A stretch of DNA of 64,000 bases from Lutibacter sp. B1 (GTDB lineage Bacteria > Bacteroidota > Bacteroidia > Flavobacteriales > Flavobacteriaceae), in the NCBI RefSeq assembly GCF_012524075.1, contig NZ_JAAZUI010000018.1, forward strand, positions 1 through 64,000, written 5' to 3'. Positions 49,534-58,565 of this stretch are shown here, one piece after another. The translations under genes and the position numbers were made by a program. The notes under the pieces are model-generated. The model was not told the DNA's origin. It saw nothing but the letters and a program-made list of their open reading frames with translations, and made no database searches. Positions within the stretch are counted from its first letter, which is position 1. Every line of letters starts with the position of its first letter.

Positions 49534-51798
49534 ATGGCTTTTGATATTGAAATAATTAAAGAGGTGTATAACAGAATGGCAGATAGAGTAGATGCTGCAA
49601 AAGCTGTTGTTGGTAAACCTTTAACTTTAGCTGAAAAAATATTATACAATCATTTATGGGACGGAAAAGCAAAAACTGCCTTTGTAAGAGGTAAAGATTA
49701 TGTTGATTTTGCGCCTGATAGAATTGCTTGTCAAGATGCAACTGCACAAATGGCTTTATTGCAATTTATGCAAGCGGGTAAATCAAAAGTAGCTGTTCCT
49801 ACAACTGTACACTGTGATCACTTGATCCAAGCTAAAATAGGTGCTGATAAAGATTTACAAAATGCGCTAAATAACAGTAGTGAGGTTTTTAATTTTTTAG
49901 CATCTGTGTCTAATAAATATGGAATTGGTTTTTGGAAACCGGGTGCAGGAATTATTCATCAAGTAGTATTGGAAAATTATGCTTTTCCAGGAGGAATGAT
50001 GATTGGAACGGATTCACATACCGTAAATGCAGGTGGCTTAGGAATGGTAGCAATAGGTGTTGGTGGTGCTGATGCTGTTGATGTTATGGCTGGGATGCCT
50101 TGGGAACTAAAATTTCCTAAACTGATAGGTGTTAAATTAACCGGTAAACTTTCTGGTTGGACTGCTCCTAAAGATGTTATTTTAAAAGTTGCAGATATTT
50201 TAACTGTAAAAGGCGGAACCGGTGCTATTGTAGAATATTTTGGAGAAGGAGCAAAATCTATGTCGGCAACAGGTAAAGGTACTATTTGTAATATGGGAGC
50301 AGAGATAGGTGCTACAACTTCAACTTTTGGGTATGATGAATCTATGGAGCGTTATTTACGTGCCACAGGTAGAAATGAAGTTGCTGAAGAGGCAAATAAA
50401 ATAGCTTCCTATTTAACTGGAGATGATGAAGTATACGCAAATCCTGAAAAATATTTTGATCAGGTTATTGAAATTAATTTATCGGAATTAAAGCCTCATT
50501 TAAACGGACCTTTTACACCTGATTTAGCTACGCCGGTTGGAGAAATGACTGAAAAAGCTACAAAAAATGATTGGCCATTAAAAGTAGAATGGGGATTAAT
50601 AGGTTCTTGTACTAACTCTTCTTATGAAGATTTATCAAGGGCAGCTTCAGTAGCAAAACAAGCGGTTGATAAAAAATTAACAGCAAAAGCTGAATTTGGA
50701 ATTAATCCAGGTTCAGAACAGGTTAGGTATACTGCAGAACGAGATGGTCTTTTAGAAATATTTGAAGATTTAGATGCTAAAATATTTACTAATGCATGTG
50801 GACCTTGTATAGGACAATGGGCCAGAGAAGGAGCAGATAAACAAGAAAAGAATACAATTATCCACTCATTTAACCGTAACTTCTCAAAAAGAGCTGATGG
50901 TAATCCAAATACACACGCATTTGTAGCTTCACCTGAAATGGTTGCGGCTATAGCAATTGCAGGAAGGTTAGATTTTAATCCAATAACGGATAAATTAATA
51001 AATGAAAATGGAGAAGAAGTAATGTTAGAAGAACCTACTGGTTTTGAGTTACCACCTAAAGGATTTGATGTAGAAGACGCAGGGTACGATGCCCCTGTTG
51101 AAGATGGATCTGGAGTAGAAGTAATTGTAAGTCCTGAATCTGAAAGATTACAGTTATTAACACCATTTACACCTATTGGTAATGAAATAAAAGGAGCTAA
51201 ACTACTAATTAAAGCTTATGGTAAATGTACTACCGACCATATTTCAATGGCAGGACCTTGGTTACGTTTTCGAGGTCATTTAGACAATATTTCCAACAAC
51301 TGTTTAATTGGTGCTGTTAACGCCTTTGGTAAAGAAACTAATAAAGTTAAAAATCAATTAACAGGAGAGTTTGGTGCTGTACCGGATACTGCAAGAGCTT
51401 ATAAAGCAGCAGGGATTTATTCAATTGTTGTTGGTGATCATAATTATGGAGAAGGTTCTTCACGTGAGCATGCTGCAATGGAACCACGTCATTTAGGAGT
51501 TGCTGCCGTAATTGTAAAATCATTTGCACGTATTCACGAAACAAATCTTAAAAAACAAGGAATGTTAGGTTTAACATTTGCTAATGAAGCAGATTATGAT
51601 TTAATTTTAGAAGACGATACTTTTAACTTCTTGGATTTAAATGAATTTGCACCGGGTAAGCAATTAACTCTAGAAATTGTTCATGCTGATGGTTCAAAGG
51701 ACATCATTAAATTAAATCACACATATAATCAAAGTCAAATAGATTGGTTTAATGAAGGTTCGGCATTAAATTTAATTAAAAAGGAAAATGTTTCTTAA
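49534..51798 (+). CDS. acn: Aconitate hydratase (mitochondrial-type aconitase)
   Basis: Aconitase interconverts citrate and isocitrate in the TCA cycle. The 754-residue protein has HCDHLIQA near 90, [22 protein letters not shown] near 150-172, and the 4Fe-4S ligands in GSCTNSS (about Cys359) and [10 protein letters not shown] (about Cys422 and Cys425). The swivelling domain 4 carries [11 protein letters not shown] near 640. The length and motifs agree with the mitochondrial-like family common in Bacteroidota rather than AcnB. It ends at a strong terminator. Confidence 0.93.
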   Translation: MAFDIEIIKEVYNRMADRVDAAKAVVGKPLTLAEKILYNHLWDGKAKTAFVRGKDYVDFAPDRIACQDATAQMALLQFMQAGKSKVAVPTTVHCDHLIQAKIGADKDLQNALNNSSEVFNFLASVSNKYGIGFWKPGAGIIHQVVLENYAFPGGMMIGTDSHTVNAGGLGMVAIGVGGADAVDVMAGMPWELKFPKLIGVKLTGKLSGWTAPKDVILKVADILTVKGGTGAIVEYFGEGAKSMSATGKGTICNMGAEIGATTSTFGYDESMERYLRATGRNEVAEEANKIASYLTGDDEVYANPEKYFDQVIEINLSELKPHLNGPFTPDLATPVGEMTEKATKNDWPLKVEWGLIGSCTNSSYEDLSRAASVAKQAVDKKLTAKAEFGINPGSEQVRYTAERDGLLEIFEDLDAKIFTNACGPCIGQWAREGADKQEKNTIIHSFNRNFSKRADGNPNTHAFVASPEMVAAIAIAGRLDFNPITDKLINENGEEVMLEEPTGFELPPKGFDVEDAGYDAPVEDGSGVEVIVSPESERLQLLTPFTPIGNEIKGAKLLIKAYGKCTTDHISMAGPWLRFRGHLDNISNNCLIGAVNAFGKETNKVKNQLTGEFGAVPDTARAYKAAGIYSIVVGDHNYGEGSSREHAAMEPRHLGVAAVIVKSFARIHETNLKKQGMLGLTFANEADYDLILEDDTFNFLDLNEFAPGKQLTLEIVHADGSKDIIKLNHTYNQSQIDWFNEGSALNLIKKENVS

Positions 51799-51820
51799 TA
51801 TTTTAAAATATAATTTATTA

Positions 51821-51850
51821 AAACTCACAATTCTTATTGTGAGTTTTTTT
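51821..51850 (+). terminator. Terminator of the aconitase gene
   Basis: AAACTCACAA pairs with TTGTGAGTTT and is followed by T. Confidence 0.9.
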
Positions 51851-51873
51851 ATTTTTATACAAAAGATTTTTTT

Positions 51874-52539
51874 ATGAGTAGTATTTGGTATCTAGAGAGT
51901 GTAAATCTTTTTAAGATTTTATGTCCGCATAAATTTTCGGAATATAAAGCTACTCATGCTTTTAACACCTATAATAAAACTGATTATATTTACTTTACTG
52001 ATGATACAGCTAATAAAGTATACTTAATTAATGAAGGAAAAGTTAAATTGGGTTACTATACTGAAAGTGGAGAAGAAATTGTAAAAGCAATACTTTCTAA
52101 AGGAGAAGTTTTTGGAGAAAAAGCAATTTTAGGAGAGGTAAAACGGAACGAGTTTGCACAATCTATAAATAACAACACTTCTATTTGTCCAATTGATTCA
52201 AACACATTGCAGAATTTAATTTTAGATAATAAAAAATTTGCTCTTGGTTTTTATAAGTTTATTAATTTTCGAATAAAAAAGCTAGAACGCCAGTTACAAT
52301 TATTATTATTTAAAGATACTAAGACACGTTTTTTAGAGTTTATCAATGAATTAAGTGAAGAATTTGGAATAACACCAAATAAAACGAACTACATACTTAT
52401 TCAACATCCTTACACACAGAAAGATATGTCTACTTTAATAGGTACCTCTAGACCAACTTTAAACATTATTATGAATGAGTTAAAAGAAGATGGAATCATT
52501 GATTTTGATAGAAAGAGTATCAAACTTTTTAAAAAATAA
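51874..52539 (+). CDS. Crp/Fnr-family transcriptional regulator
   Basis: The 221-residue regulator has an N-terminal cyclic-nucleotide-binding-like beta barrel (about 20-120; NEGKVKLGYYTESGEEIV, then GEVFGEKAILGE). A long dimer helix follows (125-160), then a winged helix with recognition helix GTSRPTLNIIMNELKEDG near 190-207. It has no Fnr-like Cys cluster and no clear cAMP-binding RT/S pattern, so its signal is unknown. A 16-bp palindrome of Crp/Fnr geometry lies directly after it in front of the next gene (52547-52562), so it may control that gene. Confidence 0.85.
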   Translation: MSSIWYLESVNLFKILCPHKFSEYKATHAFNTYNKTDYIYFTDDTANKVYLINEGKVKLGYYTESGEEIVKAILSKGEVFGEKAILGEVKRNEFAQSINNNTSICPIDSNTLQNLILDNKKFALGFYKFINFRIKKLERQLQLLLFKDTKTRFLEFINELSEEFGITPNKTNYILIQHPYTQKDMSTLIGTSRPTLNIIMNELKEDGIIDFDRKSIKLFKK

Positions 52540-52546
52540 TTTGAAG

Positions 52547-52591
52547 TGTTAGCTTCCTAACATTTTCTGCATATTGTCAACTTTATATTTG
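52547..52591 (+). promoter_or_regulatory. Promoter of the 310-aa lipoprotein gene with operator TGTTAG-CTTC-CTAACA
   Basis: A perfect 6-4-6 palindrome at 52547-52562 is centred 36.5 bases before the last base of the -7 box TATATTTG (52584-52591), giving about -41.5. The geometry is identical to the FadL-gene promoter at 41154-41197, although the half-sites differ. The adjacent Crp/Fnr-family gene is the natural candidate activator. Confidence 0.55.
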
Positions 52592-52619
52592 TCGTAATAT
52601 TAATTTTAAAATTATAATT

Positions 52620-53552
52620 ATGAAGAAAAAAGTTTATTTATTTGCAGTGTTTACTTTAGGTTTTTTTACAGTTTCGTGTAATGAAGATGATAATCCAAGA
52701 AATTTACCGTTGAATCCTGATACTGCTGAAAGAGCCAGTATTGATAGATTTAGTTCTAGCTCAGGAACATTAATGGTTAGAACAAGTTCAAATGGATTGC
52801 CAGAAGAAAATCAGCCTATTGATTATGATAGTGGTGAACCTTTTATAACTCAAGGTTTTTCACCTGATGGTTCTGTAGTTCAATATTACAACTTTGACGT
52901 ACAAACCACAACTCCAGCACCTATTTTCTTGTTTATTGATAGTGATGGTAATAGTGTTGAAGGTCAGATAAATGTGGTTAATGTTATTCCGGGTGATGTT
53001 GGGTATAATGATTTTTGGCAAGTAAACATGGTTACAGTTCCAGAGAAATATGTGCCTAATACCATCACCAGTATGGATGATATTATATCTTCTGGCTATT
53101 TGGTAGAAACTACAACAACAATTGTAAATTGTCCAATTGTTCCAGAAGGATCTATTGCTTTAAAAAGACTAGGTACTGAAAGTAATGAATTGAATAGAGG
53201 TTGGTACAAAGATAAAGTTGTATTTTACTTTTCATTCTTTGAAAAAATATTAGAAGCCAATAATGGTATGACTCCGATTTCTCCAATTTTTGTAAGTTTT
53301 AATGTGAATCCTGACGATAATAATGCAAATAGTGGGCCAGCTTCTGGCTTTATGACTGAAATGGGAACAGCTCAAACACATAATGTTATTGCATCGGTAC
53401 CGGTAGATGATTTCTATTCACCTTTATGGTCGGTGAATGTTTATGATAATGCTGACTTTAATAATGTAAATGATTTATCTTCGGCTACTTCGTCAAATAT
53501 TTTAGCAAGTGGTATAGCAACAGTTAATTGTCCTGTAGTATTTATGCAATAA
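52620..53552 (+). CDS. Lipoprotein of unknown function
   Basis: The 310-residue protein has a lipoprotein signal (FAVFTLGFFTVSC, Cys at residue 20) followed by the acidic NEDDNPR, consistent with export to the outer surface in Bacteroidota. The mature part is beta-rich with strings such as YYNFDVQTTTPAPIFLFIDSDG-like and FWQVNMVTVPEKYVP segments and two Cys in the repeated setting IVNCPIVPEGS and TVNCPVVF. I do not recognise a family. It stands alone behind a promoter with a Crp/Fnr-type palindrome. Confidence 0.75.
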   Translation: MKKKVYLFAVFTLGFFTVSCNEDDNPRNLPLNPDTAERASIDRFSSSSGTLMVRTSSNGLPEENQPIDYDSGEPFITQGFSPDGSVVQYYNFDVQTTTPAPIFLFIDSDGNSVEGQINVVNVIPGDVGYNDFWQVNMVTVPEKYVPNTITSMDDIISSGYLVETTTTIVNCPIVPEGSIALKRLGTESNELNRGWYKDKVVFYFSFFEKILEANNGMTPISPIFVSFNVNPDDNNANSGPASGFMTEMGTAQTHNVIASVPVDDFYSPLWSVNVYDNADFNNVNDLSSATSSNILASGIATVNCPVVFMQ

Positions 53553-53695
53553 AAAAATAGATAATTATAAAATAAGGCTGTTGGGTTTATTTAGATGTTG
53601 AATAAAAAGTGTTTAGAAATAAAAAGCTAAAAACATAGATAATTTTAATTAAGAATATTATTTTTTTATTTTGAGATACTGAAAATTAGAATGTT

Positions 53696-53731
53696 AAAAA
53701 AGAGGAGTTATTTAAAGCTCCTCTTTTTTTT
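53696..53731 (+). terminator. Terminator of the lipoprotein gene
   Basis: AAAAAAGAGGAG pairs with CTCCTCTTTTTT and a T run follows. It lies 144 bases after the stop codon; I see nothing else in the intervening sequence. Confidence 0.85.
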
Positions 53732-53774
53732 GAAACATATTCAAGCATTGCTATTTTATTGGGAATTAACAGAA

Positions 53775-53815
53775 ATTTAAACGTTTAAATCATAAGATTT
53801 ATGAATTATTTTTTG
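53775..53815 (+). promoter_or_regulatory. Promoter region of the glycogen operon with palindrome ATTTAAACGTTTAAAT
   Basis: A perfect 16-bp palindrome with central AAACGTTT (53775-53790) has the central CG of LacI-family operators. It overlaps the expected -33 region of a near-consensus -7 element (TA then TTTTTTG at 53807-53815). This would suit a repressor; the regulator gene is not in the window. Confidence 0.5.
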
Positions 53816-53840
53816 TAAATTTCTATTTAAATAAAAAACC

Positions 53841-55250
53841 ATGAAAATACTTCATATTAGTGCAGAATGTTACCCTGTTGCAAAGGTTGGAGGATTGGCT
53901 GATGTTGTAGGTTCTTTACCTAAATATCAAAATAATCTAAATTGCTTAGCTCAGGTTATAATGCCTTTTTATGATAATAAATTTACACGTAATAACGAAT
54001 TTTCGGTAGTATTTGAATCATCCTTAAATTTAGGAAAAACAACCTATGATTTTCGAATTGTAAACTATAAAGCTTCATCGTTAGGATTCGATTTATTTTT
54101 AGTTGATGTACCGCAACTATTATTTAAAAATTATGTGTACTCTTCTGATGATACAGATCGATTTTTAGCATTTCAAATTGCTGTATTAGATTGGATATTG
54201 ACTTGGGAAGACAAACCAACGGTAGTTCATTGCCATGATCATCATACAGGGCTTATACCTTTTATGATGCAAGAGGCATATAAATATAATGCATTAAAAA
54301 AGGTATCATCTGTTTTAACTATTCATAATGCACAATATCAGGGCTGGTTCTCACATGATAAGGTGTATATGGTTCCTGAATTTAATTTTAATAATGTAGG
54401 TTTGTTAGATTGGGGAGGAGTTATAAATCCGTTAGCTGCAGCTATAAAATGCGCATGGAGAGTTACAACAGTTTCTCCAACTTATATGGAAGAATTGAAA
54501 AGTTCGGCCAATGGTTTAGAAGTTTTACTTAGCCATGAAAGCGCAAAATGTGTTGGTATTTTAAATGGTATTGATAGTGAAATTTGGAATCCGGAAACAG
54601 ATAGTTTTTTGATAGATAATTTTAATGCAGATGATGTATTTCAAGGGCACTTAAATAATAAAAAATGGTTGTGTGATAAATTTGATTTGGAGTTTGATAA
54701 ACCTCTGTTTACTTTTATTGGAAGATTAGTTGGAGAAAAAGGAGTTGATAAATTACCGGAATCATTTAAAAAAACATTACAAAAGAATGAGTGTGCTATC
54801 CTTTTGTTAGGGTCTGGTTTAGAAATTATTGAAAATCAATTGAATGAACTTTGCATTCAATATAAAGGAACATACAATTCATTTATTGGGTATGATGAAG
54901 AATTGGCTCATGTAGTTTACGGAGGTGCAGATTTTTTATTAATGCCATCTCGTGTTGAGCCATGCGGTTTAAATCAGATGTATGCTTTGAGATATGGAAC
55001 AATTCCTGTTGTAAGAAGTATAGGCGGTTTAAAAGATACAGTTATTGATATTTCGGAAGAAAATGGTTATGGAATTTGTTTTGATAGTGTAACTGTTTCA
55101 GATATAACTCATGCAATTGAAAGAGCGGTAGAACTTTATCAAGATCAATCAAAATTTAAAGAACTAAGAAAATATATAATGGGTTTAGACCATTCATGGA
55201 ATAAATCTGCTCAAGAATACATTAATTTATACAAAACAATAAATTCATAA
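53841..55250 (+). CDS. glgA: Glycogen synthase (ADP-glucose type)
   Basis: GlgA extends alpha-1,4-glucan chains from ADP-glucose. The 469-residue GT5 enzyme has the nucleotide-binding KVGG at 15-18 within AKVGGLADVVGSLPK, HCHDHHTGLIP near 130-140, FIGRLVGEKGVDKL near 290, and the GT-B motif PSRVEPCGLNQMYALRYGTIP near 370-390 with the catalytic Glu. It is the first gene of a tight operon; glgC follows after 2 bases. Confidence 0.92.
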   Translation: MKILHISAECYPVAKVGGLADVVGSLPKYQNNLNCLAQVIMPFYDNKFTRNNEFSVVFESSLNLGKTTYDFRIVNYKASSLGFDLFLVDVPQLLFKNYVYSSDDTDRFLAFQIAVLDWILTWEDKPTVVHCHDHHTGLIPFMMQEAYKYNALKKVSSVLTIHNAQYQGWFSHDKVYMVPEFNFNNVGLLDWGGVINPLAAAIKCAWRVTTVSPTYMEELKSSANGLEVLLSHESAKCVGILNGIDSEIWNPETDSFLIDNFNADDVFQGHLNNKKWLCDKFDLEFDKPLFTFIGRLVGEKGVDKLPESFKKTLQKNECAILLLGSGLEIIENQLNELCIQYKGTYNSFIGYDEELAHVVYGGADFLLMPSRVEPCGLNQMYALRYGTIPVVRSIGGLKDTVIDISEENGYGICFDSVTVSDITHAIERAVELYQDQSKFKELRKYIMGLDHSWNKSAQEYINLYKTINS

Positions 55251-55252
55251 TT

Positions 55253-56515
55253 ATGGTTAACAATAACGTTCTGGCAATAATATTAGGAGGTGGACAAGGA
55301 TCAAGATTATACCCGCTAACACAGGCAAGATCTAAGCCTGCCGTTGCAATTGCCGGGAAATACAGATTAGTAGACATACCAATTTCGAACTGTTTAAATT
55401 CGGATATTAAGCGTATGTTTGTTTTAACACAATTTAATTCAGCCTCCTTAAATCGTCATATTAAAAATACATATCACTTTAGTTTTTTTAGTTCAGCATT
55501 TGTAGATGTTCTTGCAGCAGAACAAACACCGGGAAATCACACTTGGTTTCAAGGTACTGCAGACGCAGTTCGTCAAAGTATGCATCATTTTTCACGTTAT
55601 AATTTTGAGTATGCGTTAATTTTATCAGGAGATCAATTGTATCAAATGGATTATAATGAAATGATTGAAGCTCATATTGAAAGTAAAGCGGATATTACTT
55701 TAGCTACAATTCCTGTAAATGCAAAAGACGCTACATCATTTGGTATTTTAAAAAGTAATGAAGATAATGTAATTACTTCTTTTATCGAAAAACCTTCGAG
55801 TGATTTATTACCCGACTGGACATCTGAAGTTAGTGATGAAATGAAAGCTGAAAACAGAAATTATTTGGGGTCTATGGGAATTTATATTTTTAATAGAGAT
55901 TTATTAATTGAATTAATGAATGACCCAAATACTATCGATTTTGGAAAAGAAATAATTCCACAATCAATAAATAAGCATCGTGTTGTAAGTTATCAATATG
56001 AAGGTTATTGGACAGATATAGGAACTATTCATTCATTTTTTGAAGCAAATATTGGTTTAACAGATGATATTCCAAAGTTTGATTTGTATAGTAGAGATAA
56101 GCGAATTTATACAAGAGCTCGTATGTTAGCCACTACAAAAATAGAGGGCACTTTATTGGAAAAAACTGTGATTGCTGAAGGTTGTATAATTAATGCAGCC
56201 GAAATTGTACGCTCTGTTATTGGAATCCGCTCTAGAATTGGTAAAGATTCAAAAGTATTTAATACCTATATGATGGGAGCAGATTTTTATCAAAAATTAG
56301 AACAAGTTATAGATGAAAATATAATACCAATTGGAATTGGGTCTCGTTGTTTTATAAAAAATGCTATTTTAGATAAAAATTGCTGCATAGGAGATGATGT
56401 TAAAATTCATGGTGGAAAACATTTAAAAGATATTGATACCGATACATATACAGTTAGAGACGGTATTGTAATAATTAAAAAAGGAGCCGTAATCCCAGAT
56501 GGGTTTATGATATAA
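55253..56515 (+). CDS. glgC: Glucose-1-phosphate adenylyltransferase
   Basis: GlgC makes ADP-glucose, the committed step of glycogen synthesis. The 420-residue enzyme begins with ILGGGQGSRLYPLTQARSKP at 9-28, has GSMGIYIFNRDLL near 202-214 and GYWTDIGTIHSFFEAN near 250-265, and a left-handed beta-helix C-terminal domain (about 290-420). It starts 2 bases after glgA and is followed after 3 bases by glgB. Confidence 0.93.
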   Translation: MVNNNVLAIILGGGQGSRLYPLTQARSKPAVAIAGKYRLVDIPISNCLNSDIKRMFVLTQFNSASLNRHIKNTYHFSFFSSAFVDVLAAEQTPGNHTWFQGTADAVRQSMHHFSRYNFEYALILSGDQLYQMDYNEMIEAHIESKADITLATIPVNAKDATSFGILKSNEDNVITSFIEKPSSDLLPDWTSEVSDEMKAENRNYLGSMGIYIFNRDLLIELMNDPNTIDFGKEIIPQSINKHRVVSYQYEGYWTDIGTIHSFFEANIGLTDDIPKFDLYSRDKRIYTRARMLATTKIEGTLLEKTVIAEGCIINAAEIVRSVIGIRSRIGKDSKVFNTYMMGADFYQKLEQVIDENIIPIGIGSRCFIKNAILDKNCCIGDDVKIHGGKHLKDIDTDTYTVRDGIVIIKKGAVIPDGFMI

Positions 56516-56518
56516 TAT

Positions 56519-58426
56519 ATGACGAAAGTAAAAGTTTACAGTCTGTTTACAGACTTTGATATAAACCTATTTAAATCAGGAAAACATTTTAGACTTTATG
56601 AAAAGTTTGGAGCACACATTATTACATTAGATGGTGTAAAAGGTACTTATTTTTCAGTTTGGGCTCCAAGCGCCAAATCAGTTTCTGTAATAGGAGACTT
56701 TAATTATTGGACAGAAGGTGAACATGTGCTAAATGTTAGGTGGGATGAAAGTGGTATTTGGGAAGGTTTTATTCCAAATGTTGGAAAAGGAACACATTAC
56801 AAATATAAAATTCAAAGTTTTCATGATAATATAGTTACTGAAAAAGCTGATCCTTTTGCCCGAAGATCTGAACATCCGCCCAAAACTGCATCTGTTGTTT
56901 GGGAAGATGATTATGAGTGGGAAGATTCAAATTGGATGAAAAACAGAAAGAAGAATAATGCACTTGACGCTCCTTATTCTGTTTATGAAGTACATTTGGG
57001 TTCATGGAAAAGAAAGATTGAAGAAAATAGATTTTTATCTTATTTAGAACTTGCTGATGAGTTAGTTAGCTATGTGAAGGAAATGAATTTTACTCATGTA
57101 GAATTAATGCCTGTTATGGAATTTCCTTACGATCCTTCTTGGGGATATCAAATTACAGGATATTTTGCTCCAACATCTCGTTTTGGCTATCCACATGAAT
57201 TTAAATATCTAGTAGATAAATTGCATCAAAATGGTATAGGTATAATTTTAGACTGGGTACCATCGCATTTTCCTGAAGATGTACATGGTTTAGGGTTATT
57301 TGACGGCTCTTATTTATATGAACATCCCGATTCTAGAAAAGGTTATCATCCTGATTGGAAAAGTTTGATTTTTAATTACAGTAGAAATGAAGTACGTGCT
57401 TTTTTAATAAGTAATGCAATATTTTGGTTAGACCAATTTCATGCTGATGGTTTACGGGTTGATGCGGTAGCATCTATGTTGTTTTTAGATTATTCAAGAG
57501 AAGAAGGCGAGTGGGAGCCAAATCAGTATGGAGGAAACGAGAATTTAGATGCTGTTTCTTTTTTAAAAGAATTAAACGAAGAAGTTTATAAATCATTTCC
57601 TGATGTTCAAACTATTGCTGAAGAATCAACAGCATTTCCAATGGTTTCAAAGCCAACTTTTATTGGGGGACTGGGTTTTGGAATGAAATGGATGATGGGA
57701 TGGATGCACGATGTTTTACAATATTTTTCAAAAGACCCAATTTACAGAAAGCACCATCAAAACGATATTACGTTTAGTTTAGCTTATGCTTTTACTGAAA
57801 ATTTTATGTTGCCACTTTCACACGATGAAGTAGTTTATGGCAAAAGATCAATTTTAAGTAAAATGCCGGGTGATGAATGGCAGCGATTTGCTAATTTAAG
57901 GTTGCTTTATGGGTTTATGTATACACATCCCGGTACCAAACTTTTATTTATGGGAGGTGAATTTGGGCAATATGAAGAATGGAATTTTCAAAAAAGTTTA
58001 GATTGGAATTTATTAGATTTTTATCCGCATAAAAACACACAAAATTATTTTAAAGAATTAAATAAATTTTATAGAAATACTCCGGCACTTTATGAAAAAG
58101 GCTTTAGTGGAAATGGATTTGAATGGATTAGTTTTGAAGACTACAATAACTCTGTAATTTCCTATATAAGAAAAGGATATGATGAAAAAGAAGATGTAGT
58201 TGTTGTTTGTAATTTTACGCCATCAACACATCAAAAATATAAAATAGGACTTCCTAAAAAAGGTAAATTAATTGAGGTATTTAATAGTGATAATAAGAAA
58301 TTTGGAGGTACAGGAGTATTGAATACAGGTGAAATAACTATTAAAAAGAAAAGTTGGAATTATAAGCAGTACTCAGCAGATATAATATTGCCACCATTGG
58401 GAGTCACAGTTCTTAAATTTAAATAG
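56519..58426 (+). CDS. glgB: 1,4-alpha-glucan branching enzyme (GH13)
   Basis: GlgB adds alpha-1,6 branches to glycogen. The 635-residue protein has a CBM48 domain (about 40-115; YFSVWAPSAKSVSVIGDFNYW) and a GH13 barrel. Catalytic residues are Asp near 313 in GLRVDAVASM, Glu near 366 in TIAEEST and the transition-state Asp in LSHDEVVYGK near 433. YKYKIQS and GYFAPTSRFG motifs are also as expected. It is the third gene of the glg operon, with 3 bases between glgC and glgB. Confidence 0.93.
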   Translation: MTKVKVYSLFTDFDINLFKSGKHFRLYEKFGAHIITLDGVKGTYFSVWAPSAKSVSVIGDFNYWTEGEHVLNVRWDESGIWEGFIPNVGKGTHYKYKIQSFHDNIVTEKADPFARRSEHPPKTASVVWEDDYEWEDSNWMKNRKKNNALDAPYSVYEVHLGSWKRKIEENRFLSYLELADELVSYVKEMNFTHVELMPVMEFPYDPSWGYQITGYFAPTSRFGYPHEFKYLVDKLHQNGIGIILDWVPSHFPEDVHGLGLFDGSYLYEHPDSRKGYHPDWKSLIFNYSRNEVRAFLISNAIFWLDQFHADGLRVDAVASMLFLDYSREEGEWEPNQYGGNENLDAVSFLKELNEEVYKSFPDVQTIAEESTAFPMVSKPTFIGGLGFGMKWMMGWMHDVLQYFSKDPIYRKHHQNDITFSLAYAFTENFMLPLSHDEVVYGKRSILSKMPGDEWQRFANLRLLYGFMYTHPGTKLLFMGGEFGQYEEWNFQKSLDWNLLDFYPHKNTQNYFKELNKFYRNTPALYEKGFSGNGFEWISFEDYNNSVISYIRKGYDEKEDVVVVCNFTPSTHQKYKIGLPKKGKLIEVFNSDNKKFGGTGVLNTGEITIKKKSWNYKQYSADIILPPLGVTVLKFK

Positions 58427-58518
58427 AAAAAAATAAATTTTATTTAAAAATTCATCTAAAATTTTATATTTAATTTATTTCATATCAAGTTTATATTTTT
58501 TAATAAAAAATTAAAGTA

Positions 58519-58544
58519 TTGAGTTTATAAATTTAGTAGGTTTG
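58519..58544 (+). promoter_or_regulatory. Candidate promoter of the GH31 gene
   Basis: TAGGTTTG at 58537-58544 matches TAnnTTTG, with TTG at 58519-58521 a somewhat short 15 bases upstream. The GH31 gene may thus be expressed from this site as well as by read-through from glgB. Confidence 0.4.
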
Positions 58545-58565
58545 CTCTTATTAAATTAGATATTT

